29,639 nt of DNA from DUQW01 sp050953825 (lineage in GTDB: Bacteria > Bacillota_I > Bacilli_A > Acholeplasmatales > Acholeplasmataceae). The stretch spans positions 1-29,639 of the forward strand of contig JBMNNF010000012.1 in the NCBI GenBank assembly GCA_050953825.1. The letters run 5' to 3'. The notes under the pieces were generated by a model. The model was not told the origin of the DNA. It was given only the letters and a program-made list of their open reading frames with translations, and made no database searches. Positions 1-7,571 of this stretch are shown here, in pieces (the first letter of the stretch is position 1; each line of letters begins with the position of its first letter). The translations under genes were made by a program, and so were the position numbers.

Positions 1-2921
1 TTTCTCTTTCTTTTTTCTTTAATAAAATTATTACGATAGTTTTGATTTAAATTATTCACTAAGATATGATAAGAAGAATTAAAACTATTCGAAATATTTT
101 CTTGGTCTTTTTCTTGGTTAAAATACATACGAATGTTAACTTTTCTAAAATCATTTAATTTCTTAAAAAGCATGTTTTTAAAATCCAATCTTAAAGCTTG
201 ATGTTTATTGGAAAAGATTTCAATAGCTTCACCAGTTTTAGTTAAATTTAACTTTAAACGATTTAAATTTCTAATAATACAGTTAACATAATTTTCGATA
301 TTTTTTCGTAGTTCTTCAAAACTTCTTAAGTTGTTTTCGCGTTCTTGATAATATACTCTTCCTTCTTTTTTAACACGATTATTCAATTTTTTCTTCTTCA
401 TATTATAAATTTTTTTCAGGCGATTTAAACGATTATTATGATGAAGAATTTTATTATCTTTATACGCAATTTGTTTCTCAATTTGTTTTTTTAGTTTTTC
501 TGATTGTCTAACTTGATTATTAAGTCTTTCAACTTCCGCTTTTAATCTAATTAATTCATCACTTGATTCTAAATCATGTTTTTCAGTTTTTAAAACTTGA
601 ATATCGCGATATAATTGTGAAATTTGAATATTATCTCGATGGGTACTGCGGTCTAATGAAATCAATTCATTATTTAAAACTCGACGATCTTCAGTTAATT
701 GATCAATATCTTGTCTAATAATTTCTTCGGAACTGTCATTTTGATCCATTATTGATTGAAGTCGGTTTTGATAATGGAACCCTGTTAACTCGTCTAATTT
801 TCTTAAGATTTCATAATCAGTTAATTCAGCAAAATATGATAAGATTAGTTTACTTTCATCTTTAATAATAGGGATTACTTCATTCATATAGTCAACTAAT
901 TGATAAAATTTTATCATTGAAAATTCAGGATGTAAGTAACTGATTTCGATAATGTCAACAATTTCATCAATTTTCGTATGATGTTTAATTAAGGTTTCAA
1001 TTAATCCTAAATAATAGCGATCTGCTTTTTCTGATTCTTGCCGGTACATAATCATATTTCTTTTAGCTTTAGCTTCAGCAATTTCATACTCGAGAGTAGC
1101 TTCGTGCTTTTTATTAACATTATCAAGTTTAATTTTAGTTAAATTGAGAAAATAATTCAGTTTCTTCGCTTTTTGATCATTAGCCATCAACTCTAATTCC
1201 AACTCGTTTTCAGCTTTTAATTTTAATAAGTCATGATCAAGGTTAGAAGAAAGTTCAACGTGTTTTAGATTTTCCCGTTCAATTTCTATTTCATATTCGT
1301 ATTGTTTAATCAAAGTATCACGTTTAACCATTTCCGCTTGAATTAAAAGCTGATACTTTGAAGTAACCATTTTTACATTGTTTAAATAGGCAATTTTTAA
1401 AATTTTGATCTCCAAATTACTATTTTCTGAATCAATCTCAAAAGAAGTTTTCACTAACTCATTATTATATTGACTAGCAGCTAATGCATAAGAGTTATTT
1501 CCAACTTGATCTTGAATCATAAACTCTTGACGCTCCGAACCTAAAGCTAAAATTCGTTCAATATAATTAATGTCATAATTATATGCGTTATTTAAAAGCC
1601 AAATCTTTTGGTTTTTTTCTTCTTCAAGTTTTTCAATATCTAAATTTAATAAATTAATTTGTAACAGACTTTCTTCAAAATATTTACCGTTTTCCAATAA
1701 AGCTGCATACTCAAAAGAGACAAATTCTAAATCAAGATTCAATTTTTTTAAATTAAATTGTTCATAAAGGTTTTTAGTTATTACTTTATAATCATCTTTT
1801 ACTGATTTAACTTGCAGTATATAGGCTTTTCTTTCATTAAATAAAGATTTTCTTACTGGTTTAACTAAAGTATTTAATAAAGTTCGATCTTCTTTGGTCT
1901 TTTTACTAGCATCGTAATTTTCTTGATGAGTTTTAATTTTATTAAGTAATCCTTGTTCTTTCACTTTAAAATCATCCTCAAGTTCCTGAAGTTCTTCATT
2001 TTGTTTTTGGAGAATTTGTCTTAAATCATTATCATAAGCATCTTTAGCTTCTTGAAAAGGTGTTTTTAACATTTCTGATTTTTCTTGAATTAAATCTTTG
2101 GTTTCCAATTCTTTAGCTAATATATTTTTTTCAATTCCTGAAACCTTTTCCGTCAATGCATTTATTTTTTCACTATATGATTTATTCAATTTTTTGACTT
2201 CACTTCGATATTTTTGAGAAATCTCATCAATTTTAGAATTATAATAAATTGAAAAAGAAGTATGTAAATTTTTAATTTCCTTATATTTATCAGAATGAGC
2301 TAACACATATTGTTCTCGAATTTGTCTATTTTTAGAAATTTGTTGTTCATAGATTTGATTACGATCACGCGTTTGTTGCCTTAAGTTTTCTAATTTAATT
2401 TGATATTCGCTCGCTAAAACTTCCAATTCAATATCACGGTCATTTAAGAGCTTATCAGAATTTTCTAAATATTTCTTTTTCACTCCTTCAATTTCTTTAT
2501 TAGAAGCTTGAATCAACTTATTTAATCGGCGATTAGCAATAATTATTTCTTTTTTGACATCAATTTCACGATTATCGATGATAATTTGTGATTCGATTTT
2601 CAATTCATCGCTATTATTTTGAATTTTTATTAGTTTATCATCATTAGATTTAATCGCTTCTTTCAAAGAAGCGTGATTATTTTCTAATATATCGTGATAT
2701 TTTTTAGTTTCAAACTGAACCGTATCATAATATTGACGGTTGACTGCTAAGGCATATTTGACATCTTGCTCATATTTTTGATTAAAAAAATCTTTGAATG
2801 AATCTAAAAGAAATTCATAACGAGAAAAAATGTTGTCAATCGCAACCTTAATCTTTTCATTTTCCTTTAAGTCATCGAAGAGTAATAATAATTTCGGCTT
2901 GATATCACTTTCTCGAGGCAA
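1..2921 (-). CDS. Giant coiled-coil protein, 3' end outside window
   Basis: An uninterrupted frame of 973 codons runs leftwards from a TTG at 2921-2919 and off the window edge. An in-frame TAA about eight codons upstream and a good Shine-Dalgarno (AGGAAGTG, 2934-2927) make the TTG the likely start; no ATG competes nearby. The product is extremely rich in Glu, Lys, Asn, Leu and Ile with heptad-like spacing throughout, and has almost no Gly or Pro, as expected for long alpha-helical coiled coil. I see no signal peptide, no membrane segment, and no Walker A or signature motif of an SMC/RecN-type ATPase head in the visible part. Only one stretch around residues 640-720 looks more globular. It is transcribed divergently from ruvA. 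A structural or cytoskeleton-like scaffold role is possible but is inference; the family is not recognised. Confidence 0.85.
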   Translation of the reverse strand, partial: MPRESDIKPKLLLLFDDLKENEKIKVAIDNIFSRYEFLLDSFKDFFNQKYEQDVKYALAVNRQYYDTVQFETKKYHDILENNHASLKEAIKSNDDKLIKIQNNSDELKIESQIIIDNREIDVKKEIIIANRRLNKLIQASNKEIEGVKKKYLENSDKLLNDRDIELEVLASEYQIKLENLRQQTRDRNQIYEQQISKNRQIREQYVLAHSDKYKEIKNLHTSFSIYYNSKIDEISQKYRSEVKKLNKSYSEKINALTEKVSGIEKNILAKELETKDLIQEKSEMLKTPFQEAKDAYDNDLRQILQKQNEELQELEDDFKVKEQGLLNKIKTHQENYDASKKTKEDRTLLNTLVKPVRKSLFNERKAYILQVKSVKDDYKVITKNLYEQFNLKKLNLDLEFVSFEYAALLENGKYFEESLLQINLLNLDIEKLEEEKNQKIWLLNNAYNYDINYIERILALGSERQEFMIQDQVGNNSYALAASQYNNELVKTSFEIDSENSNLEIKILKIAYLNNVKMVTSKYQLLIQAEMVKRDTLIKQYEYEIEIERENLKHVELSSNLDHDLLKLKAENELELELMANDQKAKKLNYFLNLTKIKLDNVNKKHEATLEYEIAEAKAKRNMIMYRQESEKADRYYLGLIETLIKHHTKIDEIVDIIEISYLHPEFSMIKFYQLVDYMNEVIPIIKDESKLILSYFAELTDYEILRKLDELTGFHYQNRLQSIMDQNDSSEEIIRQDIDQLTEDRRVLNNELISLDRSTHRDNIQISQLYRDIQVLKTEKHDLESSDELIRLKAEVERLNNQVRQSEKLKKQIEKQIAYKDNKILHHNNRLNRLKKIYNMKKKKLNNRVKKEGRVYYQERENNLRSFEELRKNIENYVNCIIRNLNRLKLNLTKTGEAIEIFSNKHQALRLDFKNMLFKKLNDFRKVNIRMYFNQEKDQENISNSFNSSYHILVNNLNQNYRNNFIKEKRKR

Positions 2922-2941
2922 AATATCACTTCCTAATAATA

Positions 2942-2970
2942 ATTATATCATGGATATTGGTAAATATCAC
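2942..2970 (-). promoter_or_regulatory. Promoter of the coiled-coil gene
   Basis: On the minus strand an extended -10 TGATATAAT (2950-2942) lies 17 bases after GTGATA (2970-2965, 4 of 6 matches to TTGACA). Transcription would start near 2935, directly at the Shine-Dalgarno, giving a very short leader. Confidence 0.55.
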
Positions 2971-3085
2971 ATATTTATCGCAATGTTATTAGATGATATT
3001 TCATAATAATTTGTTGTATTTGTTACCAGATATATCTAAAAATGAATTTATTCATTTTAAAACTCGTGATTTCAGCCTTATATTA

Positions 3086-3094
3086 TGGTATAAT
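3086..3094 (+). promoter_or_regulatory. Extended -10 promoter of ruvAB-queA
   Basis: TGGTATAAT is a perfect extended -10 element. No convincing -35 is seen (GTGATT at 3066-3071 has the right spacing). The predicted start of transcription near 3101 lies downstream of the ATG at 2993, which supports the later ruvA start. Confidence 0.6.
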
Positions 3095-3127
3095 TACACT
3101 ATATTATCAAATGAAAATGGTGATTTC

Positions 3128-3679
3128 ATGTACTCATATTTAATTGGAAAAATTGTCCAAATTAGACCTAATTATATTGTTCTGGAAAGTAATAATATTG
3201 GCTATGAATTAATAGTAAGTAATCCTTATTCATTCGAATTAGGTCAAGAAACTAAAATATATGTGTTTAAGAGGTTTCGTGAGCCTGATATCTTTTTATA
3301 CGGTTTTAAAACATTAGAGCTAAAAGATTTATTTTTAAAATTAATTGGAGTTAATGGAATTGGACCCAAGAGTGCATTAAGTATTTTGGCAAGTGAAAAT
3401 ACTGGTGATTTAATTCAAGCGATTGAAGAAGGAAACGCCAAATTTTTAACTAAATTTCCGGGAATTGGAATGAAAAGTGCTCAACAAATTATTCTTGATT
3501 TAAAAGGAAAATTATCTTTAGAAGAACCAAGTGCTCCAAATCAACTTGAAGATGTAGCATTAGCATTAAGTGCTCTTGGTTATTCAAAAGTAGAAATCAA
3601 TCGTACTTTAAAGAAACTTAAACCAAGTGATGAAGTCGATAAAATGATAAAAGAAGCACTTCAAATTTTATTAAAGTAG
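3128..3679 (+). CDS. ruvA: Holliday junction branch-migration subunit RuvA
   Basis: RuvA binds the four-way Holliday junction as a tetramer and loads the RuvB motor. The 183-residue product opens with the family's N-terminal OB-fold (MYSYLIGKIVQI, then NNIGYEL) and carries two helix-hairpin-helix motifs, GVNGIGPKSAL and FPGIGMKSAQQ, followed by a linker and a small C-terminal RuvB-binding domain (ALSALGYSKVEI). A longer reading from the ATG at 2993 adds 45 residues without family resemblance and starts upstream of the promoter, so the ATG at 3128, preceded by GGTGA (3119-3123), is chosen. ruvB follows after 9 bases. Length is slightly short of the usual 190-205. Confidence 0.95.
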   Translation: MYSYLIGKIVQIRPNYIVLESNNIGYELIVSNPYSFELGQETKIYVFKRFREPDIFLYGFKTLELKDLFLKLIGVNGIGPKSALSILASENTGDLIQAIEEGNAKFLTKFPGIGMKSAQQIILDLKGKLSLEEPSAPNQLEDVALALSALGYSKVEINRTLKKLKPSDEVDKMIKEALQILLK

Positions 3680-3688
3680 GGATTAATA

Positions 3689-4696
3689 ATGAGTGAATAT
3701 CAAAAAATTATTCAAGAATTACAGGAAAAATATGATGAAGAACAATCACTTCGTCCTGAACGTTTAGAAAGCTTTATCGGTCAAGATGACGTTAAAGAGG
3801 TTTTAGATGTTTATATTAAAGCCGCTTTACAAAGAGGTGAAGTCATTGATCATACTTTGTTGTATGGTCCTCCTGGCTTAGGTAAAACGACACTTGCTCA
3901 AATAATCGCTAATGAAATGGGAGTTAATTTAAGAACGACTTCAGGACCAGCGATTGAACGAAGTGGCGATTTAGCAGCAATTTTATCAACATTAGAACCC
4001 GGAGATATTTTATTCATTGATGAAATTCATCGTCTCCCACGAGTTGTCGAAGAAGTTTTATATGCAGCAATGGAAGATTTCGTAATTGATATTGTTTTAG
4101 GAAGAGATTCTGAATCAAGATCAATTAGAATTGATTTACCACCATTTACCTTAATCGGTGCCACAACAAGGTTTGGTGATTTATCAGCACCTTTAAGAGA
4201 TCGTTTTGGTGTTGTTTTTAGATTAGATTATTACAATATATCTGATTTAGAAAAAATTGTCTTTAGAACATCTCATGTTTATAATACTAAAATTACTCCT
4301 GAATCTGTCAATAATTTAGCTAAAAGAAGCCGAGGTACTCCAAGAATTGCTAATCGATTATTTAGAAGAATTAGAGACTTTGCGCAAATCATAGGCGATG
4401 GAACTATTACCACAGATATTTGTAATTTGGCATTAGACAAGTTAGGGATTAATGCAAATGGCCTGGACCAAAAAGATATTAATTATTTAAAAACAATTAT
4501 TAATAACTTTGGCGGAGGCCCAGTAGGTTTAGAAACTTTAGCTGCCTCAATTTCAGAAGAAGCTAGTACCATTGAAGATGTTTATGAACCATACTTATTA
4601 CAAGAAGGTTATATTCAAAGAACTGCTAGAGGTAGAATTGCGACCGAAAAAGCTTATGATGAATTAAAGATTAAGTACTATAAAGGATTATTTTAA
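3689..4696 (+). CDS. ruvB: Holliday junction ATP-dependent helicase RuvB
   Basis: RuvB is the AAA+ hexameric motor that drives branch migration with RuvA during recombinational repair. The 335-residue product has Walker A GPPGLGKT (60-67), Walker B with DEIH (111-114), the sensor region GATTRFGDLSAPLRDRFG (157-174) that contains the arginine finger, and a C-terminal winged-helix domain with the family motif GGPVGLETLA and an RTARGR segment. Length is normal. The ATG follows an AGGGAT Shine-Dalgarno overlapping the ruvA stop. The stop TAA shares one base with the queA ATG (TAATG), indicating translational coupling. Confidence 0.97.
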   Translation: MSEYQKIIQELQEKYDEEQSLRPERLESFIGQDDVKEVLDVYIKAALQRGEVIDHTLLYGPPGLGKTTLAQIIANEMGVNLRTTSGPAIERSGDLAAILSTLEPGDILFIDEIHRLPRVVEEVLYAAMEDFVIDIVLGRDSESRSIRIDLPPFTLIGATTRFGDLSAPLRDRFGVVFRLDYYNISDLEKIVFRTSHVYNTKITPESVNNLAKRSRGTPRIANRLFRRIRDFAQIIGDGTITTDICNLALDKLGINANGLDQKDINYLKTIINNFGGGPVGLETLAASISEEASTIEDVYEPYLLQEGYIQRTARGRIATEKAYDELKIKYYKGLF

Positions 4697-5712
4697 TGAA
4701 AGTTAATGATTTTGATTATGTTTTACCAAAAAGATTGATTGCGCAAACCCCACTAGAAAAACGAGATACCTCAAAATTAATGGTTTTAAATAGAAATGAT
4801 GATTCTATTAAACATCAAAACTTTTATGATATCACTAATTATTTTGGAACAAATGATGTAATTGTATTAAATGATTCCAAAGTACTACCGGCCAGACTTT
4901 ATGGTAACAAAATTAAGACAAATGCTAAAATAGAAATTTTATTATTAAAAGAAATTGAACCTGATATTTGGGAAATTTTAGTTAAACCTGCTCGAAGAGT
5001 AAAACCCCAAACTATCATCAATTTTTCTAATAAATTACAATTAGAAATCCTTGAAGTTAAGGATAAAGGAATCGCCATCGGCAAGCTAATCTATGATGGT
5101 GTTTTAATCGAGATTTTATCTTTGTTAGGCGAAATGCCACTACCTCCTTATATTCATGAAAAGTTAAAAGATAGTAATCACTATCAAACTATTTATGCTA
5201 AAAACTTAGGAAGTGCGGCTGCACCAACTGCTGGATTTCATTTCACAAATGAAACCCTTCAAAAACTAAAATCACAGGGCGTAGAAATTATTAATGTAAC
5301 CCTTCATGTTGGCTTGGGAACATTTAGACCAGTGGATGTTACAAATGTCGAAGATCATGATATGCATTATGAATCTTATTATCTATCAGATGAATCAGCA
5401 AGTTTATTAAATCAAGCTATTAAAAATCATAAAAAAATTACTTGTGTTGGCACGACTTCATTAAGAGTATTAGAAAGTAATTATACCGATAAATTTAATG
5501 GTGGGTATTTTGAAACAAATTTATTTATCTATCCCGGATATAAATTTAAAGTGGTAGACCACTTAATTACTAACTTTCACTTGCCAAAATCAACTTTATT
5601 AATGTTAGTTTCTGCTTTTTACTCTCGAGAAAAGATTTTAGCGGCATACAATGATGCAATTTTACATAATTATCGTTTTTTCTCATTCGGAGATTCAATG
5701 TTAATATATTAA
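4696..5712 (+). CDS. queA: S-adenosylmethionine:tRNA ribosyltransferase-isomerase QueA
   Basis: QueA transfers and isomerises the ribosyl part of SAM onto preQ1 at tRNA position 34, making epoxyqueuosine. The 338-residue product carries the family blocks YVLPKRLIAQTPLEKRD at the N-terminus, NDSKVLPARLYG, the long central insert, GSAAAPTAGFHFT, HVGLGTFRPV and the C-terminal NFHLPKSTLLMLVSAF. Length matches family members (about 340). It overlaps ruvB by one base and ends the operon, the common ruvA-ruvB-queA order of Firmicutes. Presence of queA implies queuosine modification. No terminator hairpin is obvious after it. Confidence 0.96.
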   Translation: MKVNDFDYVLPKRLIAQTPLEKRDTSKLMVLNRNDDSIKHQNFYDITNYFGTNDVIVLNDSKVLPARLYGNKIKTNAKIEILLLKEIEPDIWEILVKPARRVKPQTIINFSNKLQLEILEVKDKGIAIGKLIYDGVLIEILSLLGEMPLPPYIHEKLKDSNHYQTIYAKNLGSAAAPTAGFHFTNETLQKLKSQGVEIINVTLHVGLGTFRPVDVTNVEDHDMHYESYYLSDESASLLNQAIKNHKKITCVGTTSLRVLESNYTDKFNGGYFETNLFIYPGYKFKVVDHLITNFHLPKSTLLMLVSAFYSREKILAAYNDAILHNYRFFSFGDSMLIY

Positions 5713-5723
5713 CTTTAATATAT

Positions 5724-5752
5724 TTGGTTTAATCAATAAAACAAGTTATAAT
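5724..5752 (+). promoter_or_regulatory. Promoter of the EIIB-like/HPr/peptidase operon
   Basis: TTGGTT (5724-5729) and TATAAT (5747-5752) are separated by 17 bases, and an AGGAG Shine-Dalgarno follows at 5759-5763. Confidence 0.6.
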
Positions 5753-5772
5753 ATTATTAGGAGTTGAAGAAT

Positions 5773-6150
5773 ATGTACAATCTTGATTTTATCAATCCTT
5801 TGACTTTAGCTCTTATTATTATTGGATTAGTAACACTCTTAGCAATCATAATATTAATCGTTTTACTAATTGTCAAAAAAACAAGGAGCAAGTCAAAACT
5901 ACAATCACAAAATGAATTGGCTGAAAATATTATATCTGCTCTCGGTGGTATCGAAAATATCAAAGAAACTAGTCTATCTCGAAGAAGGTTTAATGTAATT
6001 GTATATGATTTAAACTTATTACAGCCAAAAGAAATGAGAAATTTAAAATTAGGGGCTGTAATTACTAAAAATAATGTTAAAATGTTAGTAAAGGATAGTC
6101 CTAAGGAAGTATATAAGTATATAAATAGAAAAAAGAAAGAGGGAAAGTAA
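5773..6150 (+). CDS. Membrane-anchored PTS EIIB-like protein lacking catalytic Cys
   Basis: A 125-residue protein with one N-terminal membrane helix (about 9-34), a basic stop-transfer segment (KKTRSKSK), and a cytosolic domain (about 48-118) resembling EIIB of the glucose/sucrose PTS family: ALGGIENIKE matches the ALGGKENI motif. In true EIIB the next motif, DACITRLR, holds the phosphorylated Cys. Here the equivalent block is TSLSRRRF, with Ser69 at the Cys position by hand alignment, so normal phosphotransfer should be impossible. The later GAVITKNNVKMLV segment matches the EIIB strand-loop GVV..GNNVQ. Start: the ATG at 5773 sits 9 bases after AGGAG; the TTG at 5764 touches the Shine-Dalgarno and is rejected. 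It is directly followed by HPr, hinting at a sensory or regulatory role in the PTS. The EIIB assignment is from motif recall. Confidence 0.75.
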   Translation: MYNLDFINPLTLALIIIGLVTLLAIIILIVLLIVKKTRSKSKLQSQNELAENIISALGGIENIKETSLSRRRFNVIVYDLNLLQPKEMRNLKLGAVITKNNVKMLVKDSPKEVYKYINRKKKEGK

Positions 6151-6420
6151 ATGGAAAAAACATTCTTAATTATTGCTGAATATGGTATTCACGCACGTCC
6201 AGCGACTCGTTTAGTTAATGAAGCTATGAAATTTGAATCTGAGATTTTAATGGAATCAATGGGGAAAACAGTTAATTTAAAATCTATCATGGGAGTCATG
6301 TCACTAGGTATTTATCGTGGTGAAAACGTAAAAATTAAAATTACCGGCCCTGATCAAGAAAAAGCAATGGAAGGAATTACTAATTTCTTAACTAGCGAAG
6401 GGCTAGGCACACTAGTCTAA
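6151..6420 (+). CDS. ptsH: Phosphocarrier protein HPr
   Basis: HPr relays phosphate from enzyme I to the EIIA domains of sugar PTS permeases. In this 89-residue protein the active-site His14 lies in GIHARPAT, and the regulatory serine used by HPr kinase is present as Ser45 in LKSIMGVMSLG, so both catalytic and regulatory phosphorylation look possible. Length is standard. The ATG directly abuts the stop of the EIIB-like gene, with a GAGGGAAAG Shine-Dalgarno, and the stop shares one base with the next ATG. No enzyme I or EIIC gene is in the window. Confidence 0.95.
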   Translation: MEKTFLIIAEYGIHARPATRLVNEAMKFESEILMESMGKTVNLKSIMGVMSLGIYRGENVKIKITGPDQEKAMEGITNFLTSEGLGTLV

Positions 6421-7472
6421 TGTTACCAAAAATATACGAAGATTTATTTAAATTACCTGGCGTTTCTGGACATGAAGATAAAGTAAGAGAATATGTCCTA
6501 AATTATCTTCATCAATATCCAGATTTTGAAGTCATTACTGATAATCTAGGATCAGTTTTTGGTTATAAAAAGTCTAAAAATCCTAATGCTAAAACCGTGA
6601 TGGTTGGTGGTCATATGGATGAAGTTGGGTTTATCGTTTCTAATATTAAACCAAATGGAGCGATTAACTTTTTACCTATCGGTGGCATTAACGGCGAAGT
6701 TGTGTTATCACAAGTTTTAGAGATTCATACACCAAACGGAGTTATCCCAGGAATTGTTGGAGCTAAACCACCACATTTACGTCAAACCCAATCAACTAAT
6801 TTTGAAGATTTGTTGTTGGATATAGGAGCTAAAAGTGATGAAGAGGCTCTAAGTTGGGGTGTGAGTTTAGGTCAAATGATTACATTTACTAATTCATTTA
6901 CCTATACACACAATCAAAAAAGAGTAATTTCTAAAGCGGTTGACAATCGTATGGGAGTTGGGGTTTCATTAGAATTAGTCAAACACTTTAGTGGTAAAGA
7001 ATTACCTTTTAACTTAGTTTTAGGAGCTACTGTTCAAGAAGAAGTGGGCTTAAGAGGAGCTCAAACGATTGCTAATGTCATTAAACCTGATGTTTTTATT
7101 GCAATGGATTCATCACCAATTAATGATTTATTAGAACCACAAAACTTAGGCAAAATGGGCGAAGGAGCGATGATTAGAATTCACGATCCTGGCATCATTT
7201 TACCTTTAAAAGTAAAAGACTATTTTGTTGATGTTGCTAAAAGATATCATGTCAAACATCAATTTTATATCTCAAAAGGAAATACTGACGCATCTAAAGT
7301 GGTAACATCTAACGCTGGTGTTTTATCAACGGCTATTGTCTTACCTACAAGATATATCCACTCTAATGCCGCTTTATTTGAAATCGAAGATTTAAAAGCC
7401 GTTAAGGCATTAGTGGCTTCGATTATTGAAGATTTAGACGAGGAAAAACTAAATCATTTGTTAATTAAATAA
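6420..7472 (+). CDS. M42 family metallo-aminopeptidase
   Basis: A 350-residue cytosolic aminopeptidase of the M42 family (glutamyl aminopeptidase/'endoglucanase M' type), which trims N-terminal residues from peptides as a large oligomer. All expected dinuclear metal and catalytic residues are visible: His65 and Asp67 in GGHMDEVG, Asp175 in VDNRMG, the Glu pair 207-208 in VQEEVGLRGA, Asp230 in AMDSSP, and His314 in RYIHSNAAL. Length is typical (about 340-360). It overlaps the HPr stop by one base and a strong terminator follows, so it closes a three-gene operon. Annotations as cellulase for this family are historical errors. Confidence 0.93.
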   Translation: MLPKIYEDLFKLPGVSGHEDKVREYVLNYLHQYPDFEVITDNLGSVFGYKKSKNPNAKTVMVGGHMDEVGFIVSNIKPNGAINFLPIGGINGEVVLSQVLEIHTPNGVIPGIVGAKPPHLRQTQSTNFEDLLLDIGAKSDEEALSWGVSLGQMITFTNSFTYTHNQKRVISKAVDNRMGVGVSLELVKHFSGKELPFNLVLGATVQEEVGLRGAQTIANVIKPDVFIAMDSSPINDLLEPQNLGKMGEGAMIRIHDPGIILPLKVKDYFVDVAKRYHVKHQFYISKGNTDASKVVTSNAGVLSTAIVLPTRYIHSNAALFEIEDLKAVKALVASIIEDLDEEKLNHLLIK

Positions 7473-7493
7473 AACGACTAAAGTCGTTTTTTT
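7473..7493 (+). terminator. Rho-independent terminator after the M42 peptidase
   Basis: Stem AACGAC/GTCGTT (7473-7478 with 7483-7488), loop TAAA, then an uninterrupted T run to 7493. It starts right after the stop codon. Confidence 0.85.
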
Positions 7494-7510
7494 AATGATA
7501 TATTAAATTT

Positions 7511-7519
7511 TGTTATAAA
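7511..7519 (+). promoter_or_regulatory. Extended -10 promoter of the pantothenate operon
   Basis: TGTTATAAA fits an extended -10 with one mismatch; no good -35 is visible. Transcription from about 7526 would give a leader of some 46 bases. Confidence 0.45.
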
Positions 7520-7535
7520 ATATCTATAGAAACTT

Positions 7536-7565
7536 ATGGGACCCTTAGCGGCCTAAAAAGGAGAT
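7536..7565 (+). promoter_or_regulatory. Possible leader hairpin covering the Shine-Dalgarno
   Basis: In the short leader, TTAG (from about 7544) can pair with CTAA around a CGGC loop, and the flanking CC can pair with the GG of the AAGGAG Shine-Dalgarno. This could modulate translation of the uptake gene. The stem is short, no named riboswitch is recognised, and the local GC content is higher than the surroundings. Confidence 0.25.
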
Positions 7566-7571
7566 TGAAAA

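Noticed and set aside
2993..3127. N-terminal extension of RuvA from the ATG at 2993
   Set aside because: The added 45 residues have no family resemblance, and the extended -10 at 3086-3094 lies inside the extension; MYSYLIGK at 3128 is the usual RuvA start.
7526..7571. preQ1 or other named riboswitch upstream of the ECF S component
   Set aside because: The short leader has no matching H-type pseudoknot sequence and the downstream genes concern pantothenate, not queuosine.
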